This document shows positions 34,863 through 42,592 of a stretch of DNA of 64,000 nt, piece after piece. A program made the translations under genes and the position numbers. Positions within the stretch are counted from its first letter, which is position 1; every line of letters begins with the position of its first letter. The DNA comes from Colwellia sp. MB3u-41 (lineage in GTDB: Bacteria; Pseudomonadota; Gammaproteobacteria; Enterobacterales; Alteromonadaceae), in NCBI RefSeq assembly GCF_014076845.1, contig NZ_JACGUT010000077.1, positions 124,001 through 188,000 on the forward strand. Reading direction: 5' to 3'. The notes beneath the pieces were generated by a model. It was not told the DNA's origin. It worked only from the letters and a program-made list of their open reading frames with translations, and searched no databases.

Positions 34863-35348
34863 ATGACTAGATACACAGAAAAAGACTATTGGGAGGATGC
34901 ACAATATATTAAGTGGGATAAAAATATCTTCACTAAAATTGATGCGCCCATAAGTGATATCAGAGCATTATGTGAAATGGGGTTGCCCGATTGGGCTGCT
35001 CCTAACATTAACTTCGATCACTACCGTCTCGAACCTGATATTTTGAAAATTGGGGAAGATAGGGATGATAGAGATATCTTCATCGATCTTAAATCACTTA
35101 AAGTTCATGTCGGTTCAAGTAATCAATTAGTAAACTCTTCTCCGTATAAGCTTAGAAAAGCGTTGCAGTCTTATGCAATCATGGTGGAAAAGGCAATCGT
35201 TATTGACGAAGATTCAATCGTTGAAAATAGAGTTGAAACTTTTTTGGTTCAAGAGTTTAAAGAAAAATTGAAAAAGCTTGATCCTCAATGTTTATCTGAA
35301 GGTTCGTTTTGGTCAAATTCAATCATTAGATTAAGCAGTAAAAGTTAA
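34863..35348 (+). CDS. Possible SUKH-4-like immunity protein
   Basis: 161 aa. IRALCEMGLPDWAAPNINFD near residues 29-50, followed by an ILKIGEDRDDRDIFIDLKSLKVHV strand series, looks like the SUKH superfamily, especially the SUKH-4 group (a GLP turn, an F-strand, then a report of gaze 'IG..DRDIFID'). SUKH proteins neutralise diverse nuclease toxins. It starts directly after the preceding stop, so the two small genes form a pair. The SUKH call rests on a few motif positions only. Confidence 0.55.
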   Translation: MTRYTEKDYWEDAQYIKWDKNIFTKIDAPISDIRALCEMGLPDWAAPNINFDHYRLEPDILKIGEDRDDRDIFIDLKSLKVHVGSSNQLVNSSPYKLRKALQSYAIMVEKAIVIDEDSIVENRVETFLVQEFKEKLKKLDPQCLSEGSFWSNSIIRLSSKS

Positions 35349-35366
35349 ATCTAATGATTGAATTCA

Positions 35367-35414
35367 AAGGCTCGCTCTCGCGGGGCTTTATTTTTGGCTG
35401 CTTTTGAAGCCAAA
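35367..35414. repeat. Composite hairpin element, copy 5
   Basis: GGCTCGCTCTCGCGGGGCTTT (35369 onward; one C-type arm joined to an A-type right arm) then hairpin B, TTTGGCT...AGCCAAA, at 35393-35414. It separates convergent genes ending at 35348 and 35418. Confidence 0.72.
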
Positions 35415-35417
35415 TTC

Positions 35418-35735
35418 TTAATGGACTTTTAGTTTCGTTGATGGGCGAATAGCAATTATTTGCTCAGGGTTAAAACCTTGGCGTAATAACTCAAATTCTT
35501 CCGTCATAATTTTTGTTCGTTTACCATTTTCGATAATTTGGTAAAGACTGCCTGATTCAGTTTTTATGAGCTGAGTGTCAAAGTTGATGTCTATGATCAT
35601 AGACGAGCAAACATAATCACCCTTCAAAAATCGGCAACTCATATCGTCAATTACGATGCCATAAAGTACTTTTCCAATCGGCTTTTTATTTTCAATGATT
35701 GTAACGATAACCCAATCCTTAACAACTGTATTCAT
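35418..35735 (-). CDS. Unrecognised 105-aa protein
   Basis: Begins MNTVVKDWVIVTIIENKKPI and contains LYGIVIDDMSCRFLKGDYVC, then a SGSLYQIIENGKRTK strand pair. A small, mostly beta protein without signal peptide. The pattern (W-V-I-V strand, RFLKGDYVCSS, then ETxSLY) recurs in RHS-linked small proteins, but I would not assign a family. It stands opposite to its neighbours, with element copy 5 at its 3' end. Confidence 0.55.
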   Translation of the reverse strand: MNTVVKDWVIVTIIENKKPIGKVLYGIVIDDMSCRFLKGDYVCSSMIIDINFDTQLIKTESGSLYQIIENGKRTKIMTEEFELLRQGFNPEQIIAIRPSTKLKVH

Positions 35736-35885
35736 GTTATCGCCCCAATCAAAAATAAGTCATTATTTTAATAAATCGAGGTGATGCTTTCCAATAACTT
35801 TGGTTGTGAGTTTAAGTTGGTTTTACAAAAAAATGTTCTTTCACATAATTGTGTGTAGCTGTCATAATTAAGGTTCTGAAACTTC

Positions 35886-35920
35886 ATAACCAATTAATTT
35901 ATAATAAATTAATTGGTTAT
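35886..35920. repeat. 35-bp near-perfect palindrome
   Basis: Arms of 17 bp (35886-35902 and 35904-35920) are exact reverse complements around a single central A. The sequence is A+T-rich (ATAACCAATT at the outer end). It lies between a minus-strand gene start at 35735 and a plus-strand toxin remnant, where two promoters would be expected. It could be an operator, a cruciform, or the footprint of a deletion or insertion. Confidence 0.85.
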
Positions 35921-35942
35921 TTAAGATTTAATTAATTTTACG

Positions 35943-35985
35943 TTGGTCCAATATGATTGGAATGAATTGGTCCAATTATATTGGT
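35943..35985. repeat. Direct repeat of a 23-nt unit built on ATTGGTCCAAT
   Basis: TTGGTCCAAT at 35943 and again at 35966, each followed three bases later by ATTGG (35956 and 35980). The core is itself palindromic. Tandem, 23 nt apart, on one face offset of the helix. It lies right before the toxin remnant and could be an operator pair. Confidence 0.7.
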
Positions 35986-36253
35986 ATTTCTGTACCTCTT
36001 ATTACAAGGTTCTACCAAAATAACTAGAATCTCCAATAGGTTATTTAAAGAGGAAGCTGAAAAAAGGGATGAATATGTTGATGAAGCTGGAAATACTGTT
36101 CAAAACGGTATCAACCTAGGTCACTTACCTCCAACAAGTCAGGCAGACTTGGTTGCAAAAGGTGGACAAACATTTTTTGAATGGCTGTTTGGTGATGATG
36201 ACGATGATGATAATAACGATAATCAGGAACAAAGAAATGAAGAAGAACAATAA
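35981..36253 (+). pseudogene. RHS/polymorphic-toxin tail fragment
   Basis: An open frame with no ATG start. From about 36020 it encodes SNRLFKEEAEKRDEYVDEAG, then NGINLGHLPPTSQADLVAKG and an acidic C-terminus with six Asp in a row. This reads like the last part of a toxin domain (a GH-x-P turn is common in HNH or GH-E nuclease tails) cut off from its RHS carrier. Its stop overlaps the start of the next gene by 17 nt, the classic toxin-immunity arrangement. It is probably an orphan tail left by tail replacement; the toxin class is a guess. Confidence 0.6.
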
Positions 36254-36722
36254 AGTCTTTCATGCACTCTTAATAATGTTTATTGCAATAACAATTTCAT
36301 TGTTTATTGTTATTTATAAATCAGAACTTAATATTGCTCTTGCGAGGTTTACTAATGGAGCTACAGTAACTTTAAGTAAAAGTTCTTTTAAAATCATTGA
36401 ATCAGGGTATTTAGAAAGTCAGTCAAGTGATACCCAAGCAATATTAATCATAAAGCTTAATGATTACAAAAAAATATTTATACACTCTTTAAGCACTAAA
36501 GAACAAAAAGAAAACGCAAAGATGCTTTTAAATAACTCTAAAGACCAATTTGATAATTCGAGGTGTAAGTTTGGTGTTAATGATAAAGCAAATGTAAGAA
36601 AGAATATTCATACTTTAGCTTGGGTTGATATAGAACAGTCCTTACTTTATATGACTTTTGATGTTCTCTTACCGAGAGAATTAAATCAACTTAAAAGTAA
36701 ATGCCAACTTCTCATTAATTAA
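36237..36722 (+). CDS. Single-pass membrane protein, probable immunity partner of the tail fragment
   Basis: 161 aa from ATG 36237 (AGGAAC 8 nt upstream). It reads MKKNNKVFHALLIMFIAITI, a TM helix at about 8-29, then an extracytoplasmic domain of about 130 residues with two cysteines (near 110 and 156). Longer upstream starts run through the acidic coding of the overlapping frame and are rejected. The overlap with the toxin fragment suggests it is the cognate immunity protein, facing the periplasm. No family recognised. Confidence 0.65.
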   Translation: MKKNNKVFHALLIMFIAITISLFIVIYKSELNIALARFTNGATVTLSKSSFKIIESGYLESQSSDTQAILIIKLNDYKKIFIHSLSTKEQKENAKMLLNNSKDQFDNSRCKFGVNDKANVRKNIHTLAWVDIEQSLLYMTFDVLLPRELNQLKSKCQLLIN

Positions 36723-36751
36723 AAAGTATAGAGTTGAGCTCTTTAGAATCC

Positions 36752-36862
36752 AAAGCCCCTTCCTAAGTGAACCTATATAGTCATTTAGGAAGGGGCTTTA
36801 TTTTTGGCTGTTTTTGAAGCCAAAGGGAAATGAAAATCAGCCTCGCACTTGCGAGGCTTTTT
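36752..36862. repeat. Composite hairpin element, copy 6 (most complete), in a 345-nt gene-free gap
   Basis: All three hairpins are present: A, AAAGCCCCTTCCTAA (36752-36766) with its complement ending 36799; B, TTTGGCT...AGCCAAA at 36803-36824; C, GCCTCGCA-CTT-GCGAGGC at 36840-36857 followed by TTTTT. It ends the accessory island. From 36863 to 37067 I see only A+T-rich leader for the next gene. Confidence 0.85.
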
Positions 36863-37067
36863 ATTGGTTTTAATTTGAGAGGACTGAAATATTTCTCCTA
36901 AATACCATTTTCATCTGATACTTAATCAGCAAAACATTAAAGGCTTATTCGCATCTTAGCTTTAATAAAATAGCAGACTGATAAGCTACCTTTACTGACA
37001 AGAATACACTTATAGTATACTTTGATGGAGATAAAGTCTGTCAAACGAATGGAGCAAAGGAATTGTT

Positions 37068-38210
37068 ATGTTAAAACTCACCGCTATTATTTTATTTATC
37101 TCGTTAGTAAGTGCTTGTTCTAACGCTATCATTGACCCTAAAGCAAAGATTGATATTCCGCTGAATAACAGTTTATTCACGTTTACGGAGGCGGTCATAA
37201 GTGAACAAGATATTTTCGCACTTTCCAAGGAACAAGAAGCTGATTTTTTTGAAGAGTATGAAAAGCTTAAAAAGGAAGGGCTTGAGTCGCATGTTGCTTT
37301 AGCGACTTATCTGCAACGCTTTAAAAATAACTTTACCTTTTACGGTGAAACCAATATTGCTCAAAAGTCTTTAAGTGAAAAACAAGGGAATTGCTTAAGC
37401 TTATCTATTCTGACAACGGCTTTAACTCGACTAGTGGGGTTGAAAACCTCTTATCGTGAAGTGACTTCGGCGCCTATTTTCCAAAAAAACAATCAGTTTT
37501 TATCATCGTCTTCACATGTGCAAACTATTATCTATGATCCTAGCTTTGTTCCAGAAAAAGGTCTGATATATCTGACTAAACCAGGCATCGTGATTGATTA
37601 TTTCCCAGTGAAAAACAGTGAAAAAGGACCAGAATTCTCCTTTAATAAATTTTTGTCTATGTACTATCGAAATATTGCTGGCGATGCCCTTATACATAAC
37701 AAACCAGATTTAGCTTTTGCCTATGGAAAAGAGGCGTTGAGAATTTTACCGTCTAGCGTTGAAGCCCTTAACTTTATGGCTTTATTGCATAAAACTGAAA
37801 ATGATAAGTTAACCTCTGAAAAATTATATCAATTAGGTATATCTTTGGATGAAAAAAACATTCCTATAATACGTAATTATATGATTTTATTGTTAACGGA
37901 AAATAGAATGGCGGAAGTCGATTTTTATCAAAAAAAATTGAATACTTTGGACAACCCAAATCCATATGTTTGGCTCGAACAAGCCTATAAATCACATAAA
38001 GATAGTGAACAAGCTGAAATTTATTTCAAAAAAGCCTTAAAAAATGCGCCTTATCTAAAAGAAGCTTACATAGGTTTAGCTAAAATATACTTTAAAAGAA
38101 GTGAGATGAAATTGGCTAAAAAGATGTTGGAAAATGCGTTGAAGTGGAGCTACAAAAAAGAAGAACAACAGTTATATAAAATGAAACTATCTATTTTAAG
38201 TGCTGCTTGA
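37068..38210 (+). CDS. Lipoprotein with transglutaminase-like segment and TPR repeats
   Basis: 380 aa. The lipobox LVSAC puts the lipidated Cys at residue 17. About residues 95-165 contain SEKQGNCLSLSILTTALTRL, with a Cys at the start of a helix, and a SSSHVQTIIYDP strand with a His, the spacing seen in transglutaminase-like/SirB1-type folds. From about 205 to 370 there are four or so TPR-like helix pairs (AYGKEALRILPSSVEALNFM; AEIYFKKALKNAPYLKEAYI). Such envelope lipoproteins scaffold protein complexes; catalytic activity is uncertain. It is monocistronic, next to tRNA-Arg. Confidence 0.78.
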   Translation: MLKLTAIILFISLVSACSNAIIDPKAKIDIPLNNSLFTFTEAVISEQDIFALSKEQEADFFEEYEKLKKEGLESHVALATYLQRFKNNFTFYGETNIAQKSLSEKQGNCLSLSILTTALTRLVGLKTSYREVTSAPIFQKNNQFLSSSSHVQTIIYDPSFVPEKGLIYLTKPGIVIDYFPVKNSEKGPEFSFNKFLSMYYRNIAGDALIHNKPDLAFAYGKEALRILPSSVEALNFMALLHKTENDKLTSEKLYQLGISLDEKNIPIIRNYMILLLTENRMAEVDFYQKKLNTLDNPNPYVWLEQAYKSHKDSEQAEIYFKKALKNAPYLKEAYIGLAKIYFKRSEMKLAKKMLENALKWSYKKEEQQLYKMKLSILSAA

Positions 38211-38225
38211 TACTTGAATAAAAAG

Positions 38226-38302
38226 TGGTCCACCCGACAGGATTTGAACCTGTGACCTCACGCTTCGGAGGCGTGAACTCTATCCAGCTGAGCTACGGGT
38301 GG
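38226..38302 (-). tRNA. tRNA-Arg (anticodon CCG)
   Basis: A 77-nt cloverleaf. Acceptor arms CCACCCG and CGGGTGG, discriminator A and encoded CCA; D-arm AGCTCAGCTGGATAGAG; anticodon stem CACGC/GCGTG with loop CTCCGAA, giving CCG which reads CGG; T-arm with GGTTCAAATCC. tRNA genes are frequent island anchors; no integrase gene or repeated 3' end was seen. Confidence 0.95.
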
Positions 38303-38507
38303 TTTGCTGTTCTAAGCGCGGCAAATACTATAATTAATCGTGAAAATTGTCTAGCTTTGTCGTCTTTATTTTCAGTTGATGTGCGAATTTTATAAATCTG
38401 AATCAAGCAGAGCAAAAATAATGGAAAAAGATGTACTTTATTTAGCAACACCCCTAAAGTATTGGCTATAATAAAATTAGTTAATTTAACGCGTTATAGA
38501 ATTACAT

Positions 38508-39509
38508 ATGAAATCATGGAATAGTTTTGTTCGATTTTTAATCGCAGGAATAATCATTTCTGCATCATTTTCAGTATTGTCGCAAAGTTACGATCTCGAA
38601 CAAGTCATTGTTGAGCCTTACGCAGATACGATCAAACGAACGGGGAAACTCGATTTTAAACGAACGTTGAATTTATCTTTCAAAAGTAGCGGCTATTTAA
38701 CCGAACTATCCGTTGATGAAGGGCAGTATTTTGAAAAAAATCAGTTACTTGCTTCTTTAGACACTACCGAATTACTTCAAAATAAAAATGCGACTTATGC
38801 ACAACTATTACAAGCAAAACGTGAAGTTAACCGTCAAAAAAAGTTGCTTGAACATGCATTGAATTCAGAACAAGATCTTGATATTGCACTCACCCAAGTT
38901 GAAACAACGAGAGCGGCATATCAAATTGCCTTTTATAATTTCGAAAAAGCGCAAGTCATAGCACCATTTTCTGGGGTGGTCTTAAATCGCTATACTGAAT
39001 TAGGCGAATTACAGTCACCCGGGCATGAAATACTAAAAATAGCGGCGCTGGATAAAAACTGGGTAGTAAAAGTTGCGTTAACGGGTAGTGAAGTAAGCCA
39101 GGTTCGTTTAGGTCAAAAAGTAAATGTTAGCTTACAAGCGTTAGGCGTTGTTATTGGTGAAGTTAGTAAAATACCGGCTATTGCTAACACTGACGGTAAT
39201 ATGTTTATTATTGAAGTCTTACTACCGAACCTTACGTTAAAAAGTGGTCTTGTCGCAGGACAAATTGCCGAAATTACGATCGATTTTACCAGTGACAATT
39301 TTGTTTACCGTTTACCTATTTCTGCCTTAATTTCTGTTGACGACAACGGTCAAGCTATTGTGATTACAAAAAACGATCAAGAACTCACTTATCAGCACTA
39401 CGATATTTATCGTTTAGACAATCAATTTTTATATTTGTTTGCGTCAGTTGACGATCAGCCTATACAAATAGTTACCAGTGGCTGGCAACATATTAAATTA
39501 GGTGAATAG
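38508..39509 (+). CDS. RND efflux periplasmic adaptor (membrane fusion protein)
   Basis: 333 aa. Residues 9-25 form a signal or anchor (FLIAGIIISASFSVLS). The HlyD-family layout is visible: a beta-barrel strand, a lipoyl half (SGYLTELSVDEGQYFEKNQLLASLD), an alpha-hairpin (about 85-145), the second lipoyl half (VIAPFSGVVLNRYTELGELQ) and C-terminal barrel domains. It links an inner-membrane RND pump to an outer-membrane channel. The pump gene starts 5 nt later; no TolC-like channel is encoded here. Confidence 0.92.
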   Translation: MKSWNSFVRFLIAGIIISASFSVLSQSYDLEQVIVEPYADTIKRTGKLDFKRTLNLSFKSSGYLTELSVDEGQYFEKNQLLASLDTTELLQNKNATYAQLLQAKREVNRQKKLLEHALNSEQDLDIALTQVETTRAAYQIAFYNFEKAQVIAPFSGVVLNRYTELGELQSPGHEILKIAALDKNWVVKVALTGSEVSQVRLGQKVNVSLQALGVVIGEVSKIPAIANTDGNMFIIEVLLPNLTLKSGLVAGQIAEITIDFTSDNFVYRLPISALISVDDNGQAIVITKNDQELTYQHYDIYRLDNQFLYLFASVDDQPIQIVTSGWQHIKLGE

Positions 39510-39514
39510 CCACT

Positions 39515-42500
39515 ATGCTTTTACCTAAACTCGCCATAAAGAACGCCCAATTTACTTTGACGATAGTCGTATTATTGGTGCTAGTCGGTATTGTTTCTTA
39601 TTTTCAAATGCCACGCTCAGAAGACCCTCAATTTGACATGTCTATTACGTTAATTGAAGTGATTTACCCCGGAGCCTCGCCAACAGATATTGAAACTCTA
39701 GTGGTTAACCCACTTGAAGAAGAATTTTCAGATATTGAAAATATTCAAAAGATTGAATCACAAGTAAAAAATGGTGGTGCTCGCATTGAAATTACTTTTC
39801 TCTACGGAACAGACCCTGAGGCTTCCTATAACAAAGTAAAACAGGCGGTTTCAACGGTAAAACCTACCTTACCCGAAGGCGTTCACGATTTACTTGTGTT
39901 AAAAGCCACGCCTACGAGTGTTGCTATTATGCAACTTGCGCTTTGGAGTGAGCCTACAGACTACAAATCAATGGAGTTTTACGCTAAGCAGTTAGAAAAA
40001 CGTCTGGAAGCGATTAACGATGTTCGCAAAGCCGATGTTTGGGGATACCCTCAGCAAATTGTCGCAATTGACGTGAATTTAGCGCTGTTGAAACATTACG
40101 GCTTATCGGTTACCGATATTAATGTTATTTTGCAAGGACGCGCAACAAATATTACACCCGGTTATGTTGATGCAAGTTCAAGGCGCTTTAATGTAAAAGC
40201 AAGTGGTAATTTTGTACAGTTGGCTCAGTTAGGTGAAACCGTTATTCGCTCTGATGACAGTTTTGTTTTGCGTCTAAAAGATGTCGCAACTGTTGAGTTT
40301 TCAGGATTAGAACCTAACTATTTAGCTTATTTTGATAATAAACCCGTTATATTTCTTACGATAGAGCAACGACCTAATACGAATATTTTTGGATTAACTG
40401 AAAGTATTGATAATGAAATTGCGCGCTTTACAGAAAGTTTACCCAGCAACATAAAAGTTGATGTTTTATTCAAGCAAGCCGACAGTGTTGAATTGAGAGT
40501 CAACGGCTTTTTTGACAACCTTTGGCAAGGCCTTGTCTTGGTTGGTCTGCTGTCTTTGGTATTTTTAGGATTACGTGAATCTTTAGTTGTCATTGCTGTT
40601 ATTCCATTGTCGTTTTTAGTCGCTATTGGTTGGTTAGATTTTAGTGGCTTTGGCTTACAACAAATGTCTATTGTTGGGTTGATTATCGCATTAGGTTTGC
40701 TTGTTGATAATGCCATAGTGGTTACTGAAAGCATTCACCGAGAGAAAAAAACAGCTGTAAATCTGGGCGATGCCGCAGCATCAGGTACCGCCAAAGTTGG
40801 TTGGGCAATAACCAGTGGAACAGTCACTACAATGTTAGCGTTTTTACCCATGCTAATGTTAGCAAGTAATACCGGTGACTTTGTTCGTTCAATGCCGGTT
40901 ACGGTTGTTTTAGTCTTGTTCGCTTCTCTATTGATTGCGCTTACATTAACGCCATTATTAGCCAGTCGATTTTTTGCCAAAAATACAGCACCAAGTAAGT
41001 CAAAAATAAAAACACTACAGCATTACGTCAATATCTTTGCAGAGCGTGTTTATGCCAAATGGCTTGCTCGACTCATACTTTCTCGCTGGATCGTTATCGC
41101 TATCGCAGTACTTTGTTTGGTCGGTATGTTGTCATTGTTTAGCAAAGTAGGTGTCAGTCTGTTTCCTAAAGCAGAAAAGCCGATGATCATGCTTGATGTT
41201 GAAACACCACCAAACTCATCGCTAGCTTATACCGACCAAGTTATGCAACAAATGACTGAAATAATTGAAAGAAATGCATTAGTCGATAAAGTTGCTTTAA
41301 ACGTCGGTAATGCAAACCCGCGTATTTACTATAATCAAATACCTAAACGAGGTGTGGCAACATACGGTCAGGTGATTGTGGTTTTACATGAATACGATGC
41401 AGAAAGAGTCTCTCGTTTTGTTACCGAGCTTCGTGAGGAGTTTGGGCAATGGCAACAAGCTAAAATTACTGTTAGTGAATTTACCCAAGGTCCGGTCACC
41501 GATTTACCCATCAGTGTACGATTAATGGGCGAGTCACTTACCGACTTAGAACAGGTTGCTAACGATCTTTCAAGTATGATGGCAAGTACTGAAGGCATCA
41601 TTAATATTGATAACCCTATCGGAATTGCTAATACAGAACTATTGCTTGATATAAATTATGAAAAAGCAGGTTTAACTAATATCGACATTAATACGCTCGA
41701 CACAACTCTGCAGACAATCCTTTCTGGTACCACAGTCGGTCGTTTTAATGATGATAATGGTGAAAATTATCCTATTGTTGTTCGCCGTAAAAAACCTGAT
41801 ATCAACGGCTTAGAAGATATTAATGTCACTAATCGTTTAGGCGAAGCTATTCCACTCAATCAATTTATTACCACCAAACTGCAAAAAGGCCGTACTGAGT
41901 TTTACCATTATCAAAAGTTACGCATGGCGAAGGTTTCTGCTGACGTTGATAAAAGTCATACGGTGAGTGAAATGACTACAAAGGTAATTAACTATTTAGC
42001 ACAATATAAAATGCCCAAGGGCGTTAGCTATACTTTAGGGGGTGAAGAAGAATCAAGGCAAGAGAATTTCTCAGGTCTTGCGCAAATAATGTTAGTTACG
42101 GCGATTGGTATTTTTGCGGTGCTGGTATTACAGTTCAAGTCATTTTTACAGCCATTGATTATATTCACTTCTATCCCTTTTGCGATGGCGGGTTCAGTAA
42201 TAGGTCTCTACATTACTGGGCAGTCATTCTCGATGATGGCGTTTATCGGTTTAATTAGTTTGTTCGGTATTGTGGTGAATAACGCCATTATATTGATCGA
42301 TACAACGAACCGTAATATGGCAGAATCAAATAATTTACAGCAAGCAATTCTCGATGCAAGTGCCACCCGCTTTACGCCAATATTATTAACAACGTTAACA
42401 ACCATCGGTGGCTTATTGCCATTAACACTTTTTGGCGGCGGTTTATGGCAACCGCTAGGTACGGTTATTATTTCTGGATTATGTGTGTCAGCGATTGCTA

Positions 42501-42565
42501 GTTTTTTACTGGTACCGGTATTAACGCAAATCTTTACCAAAGAAAAAGTACAACAAAACAATTAA
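39515..42565 (+). CDS. RND efflux pump permease (AcrB/HAE1-like)
   Basis: 1016 aa with the twelve-TM RND architecture: TM1 at about 12-28, a large periplasmic porter domain (SEDPQFDMSITLIEVIYPGA), TM2-6 around 335-480 including GLIIALGLLVDNAIVVTESI (the proton-relay Asp pair region), a second periplasmic domain, and TM7-12 at about 845-1005 with GIVVNNAIILID. It uses the proton gradient for export. Subfamily resembles short-adaptor multidrug-type pumps of Alteromonadales; substrate unreadable. It ends 27 nt before prsK. Confidence 0.93.
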   Translation: MLLPKLAIKNAQFTLTIVVLLVLVGIVSYFQMPRSEDPQFDMSITLIEVIYPGASPTDIETLVVNPLEEEFSDIENIQKIESQVKNGGARIEITFLYGTDPEASYNKVKQAVSTVKPTLPEGVHDLLVLKATPTSVAIMQLALWSEPTDYKSMEFYAKQLEKRLEAINDVRKADVWGYPQQIVAIDVNLALLKHYGLSVTDINVILQGRATNITPGYVDASSRRFNVKASGNFVQLAQLGETVIRSDDSFVLRLKDVATVEFSGLEPNYLAYFDNKPVIFLTIEQRPNTNIFGLTESIDNEIARFTESLPSNIKVDVLFKQADSVELRVNGFFDNLWQGLVLVGLLSLVFLGLRESLVVIAVIPLSFLVAIGWLDFSGFGLQQMSIVGLIIALGLLVDNAIVVTESIHREKKTAVNLGDAAASGTAKVGWAITSGTVTTMLAFLPMLMLASNTGDFVRSMPVTVVLVLFASLLIALTLTPLLASRFFAKNTAPSKSKIKTLQHYVNIFAERVYAKWLARLILSRWIVIAIAVLCLVGMLSLFSKVGVSLFPKAEKPMIMLDVETPPNSSLAYTDQVMQQMTEIIERNALVDKVALNVGNANPRIYYNQIPKRGVATYGQVIVVLHEYDAERVSRFVTELREEFGQWQQAKITVSEFTQGPVTDLPISVRLMGESLTDLEQVANDLSSMMASTEGIINIDNPIGIANTELLLDINYEKAGLTNIDINTLDTTLQTILSGTTVGRFNDDNGENYPIVVRRKKPDINGLEDINVTNRLGEAIPLNQFITTKLQKGRTEFYHYQKLRMAKVSADVDKSHTVSEMTTKVINYLAQYKMPKGVSYTLGGEEESRQENFSGLAQIMLVTAIGIFAVLVLQFKSFLQPLIIFTSIPFAMAGSVIGLYITGQSFSMMAFIGLISLFGIVVNNAIILIDTTNRNMAESNNLQQAILDASATRFTPILLTTLTTIGGLLPLTLFGGGLWQPLGTVIISGLCVSAIASFLLVPVLTQIFTKEKVQQNN

Positions 42566-42592
42566 ACAAAAACTCAATAAGAAGTTTATATT

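Noticed and set aside
29820-36862. Integron cassette array with attC sites
   Set aside because: The repeats lack paired RYYYAAC/GTTRRRY ends, genes face both ways and no integrase gene is present.
29820-36862. CRISPR array
   Set aside because: Repeats are spaced by whole genes, are variable in length and have no cas neighbours.
38226-38302. tRNA-Arg as the integration site of the island
   Set aside because: No integrase and no repeated tRNA 3' end was found at the other island edge.
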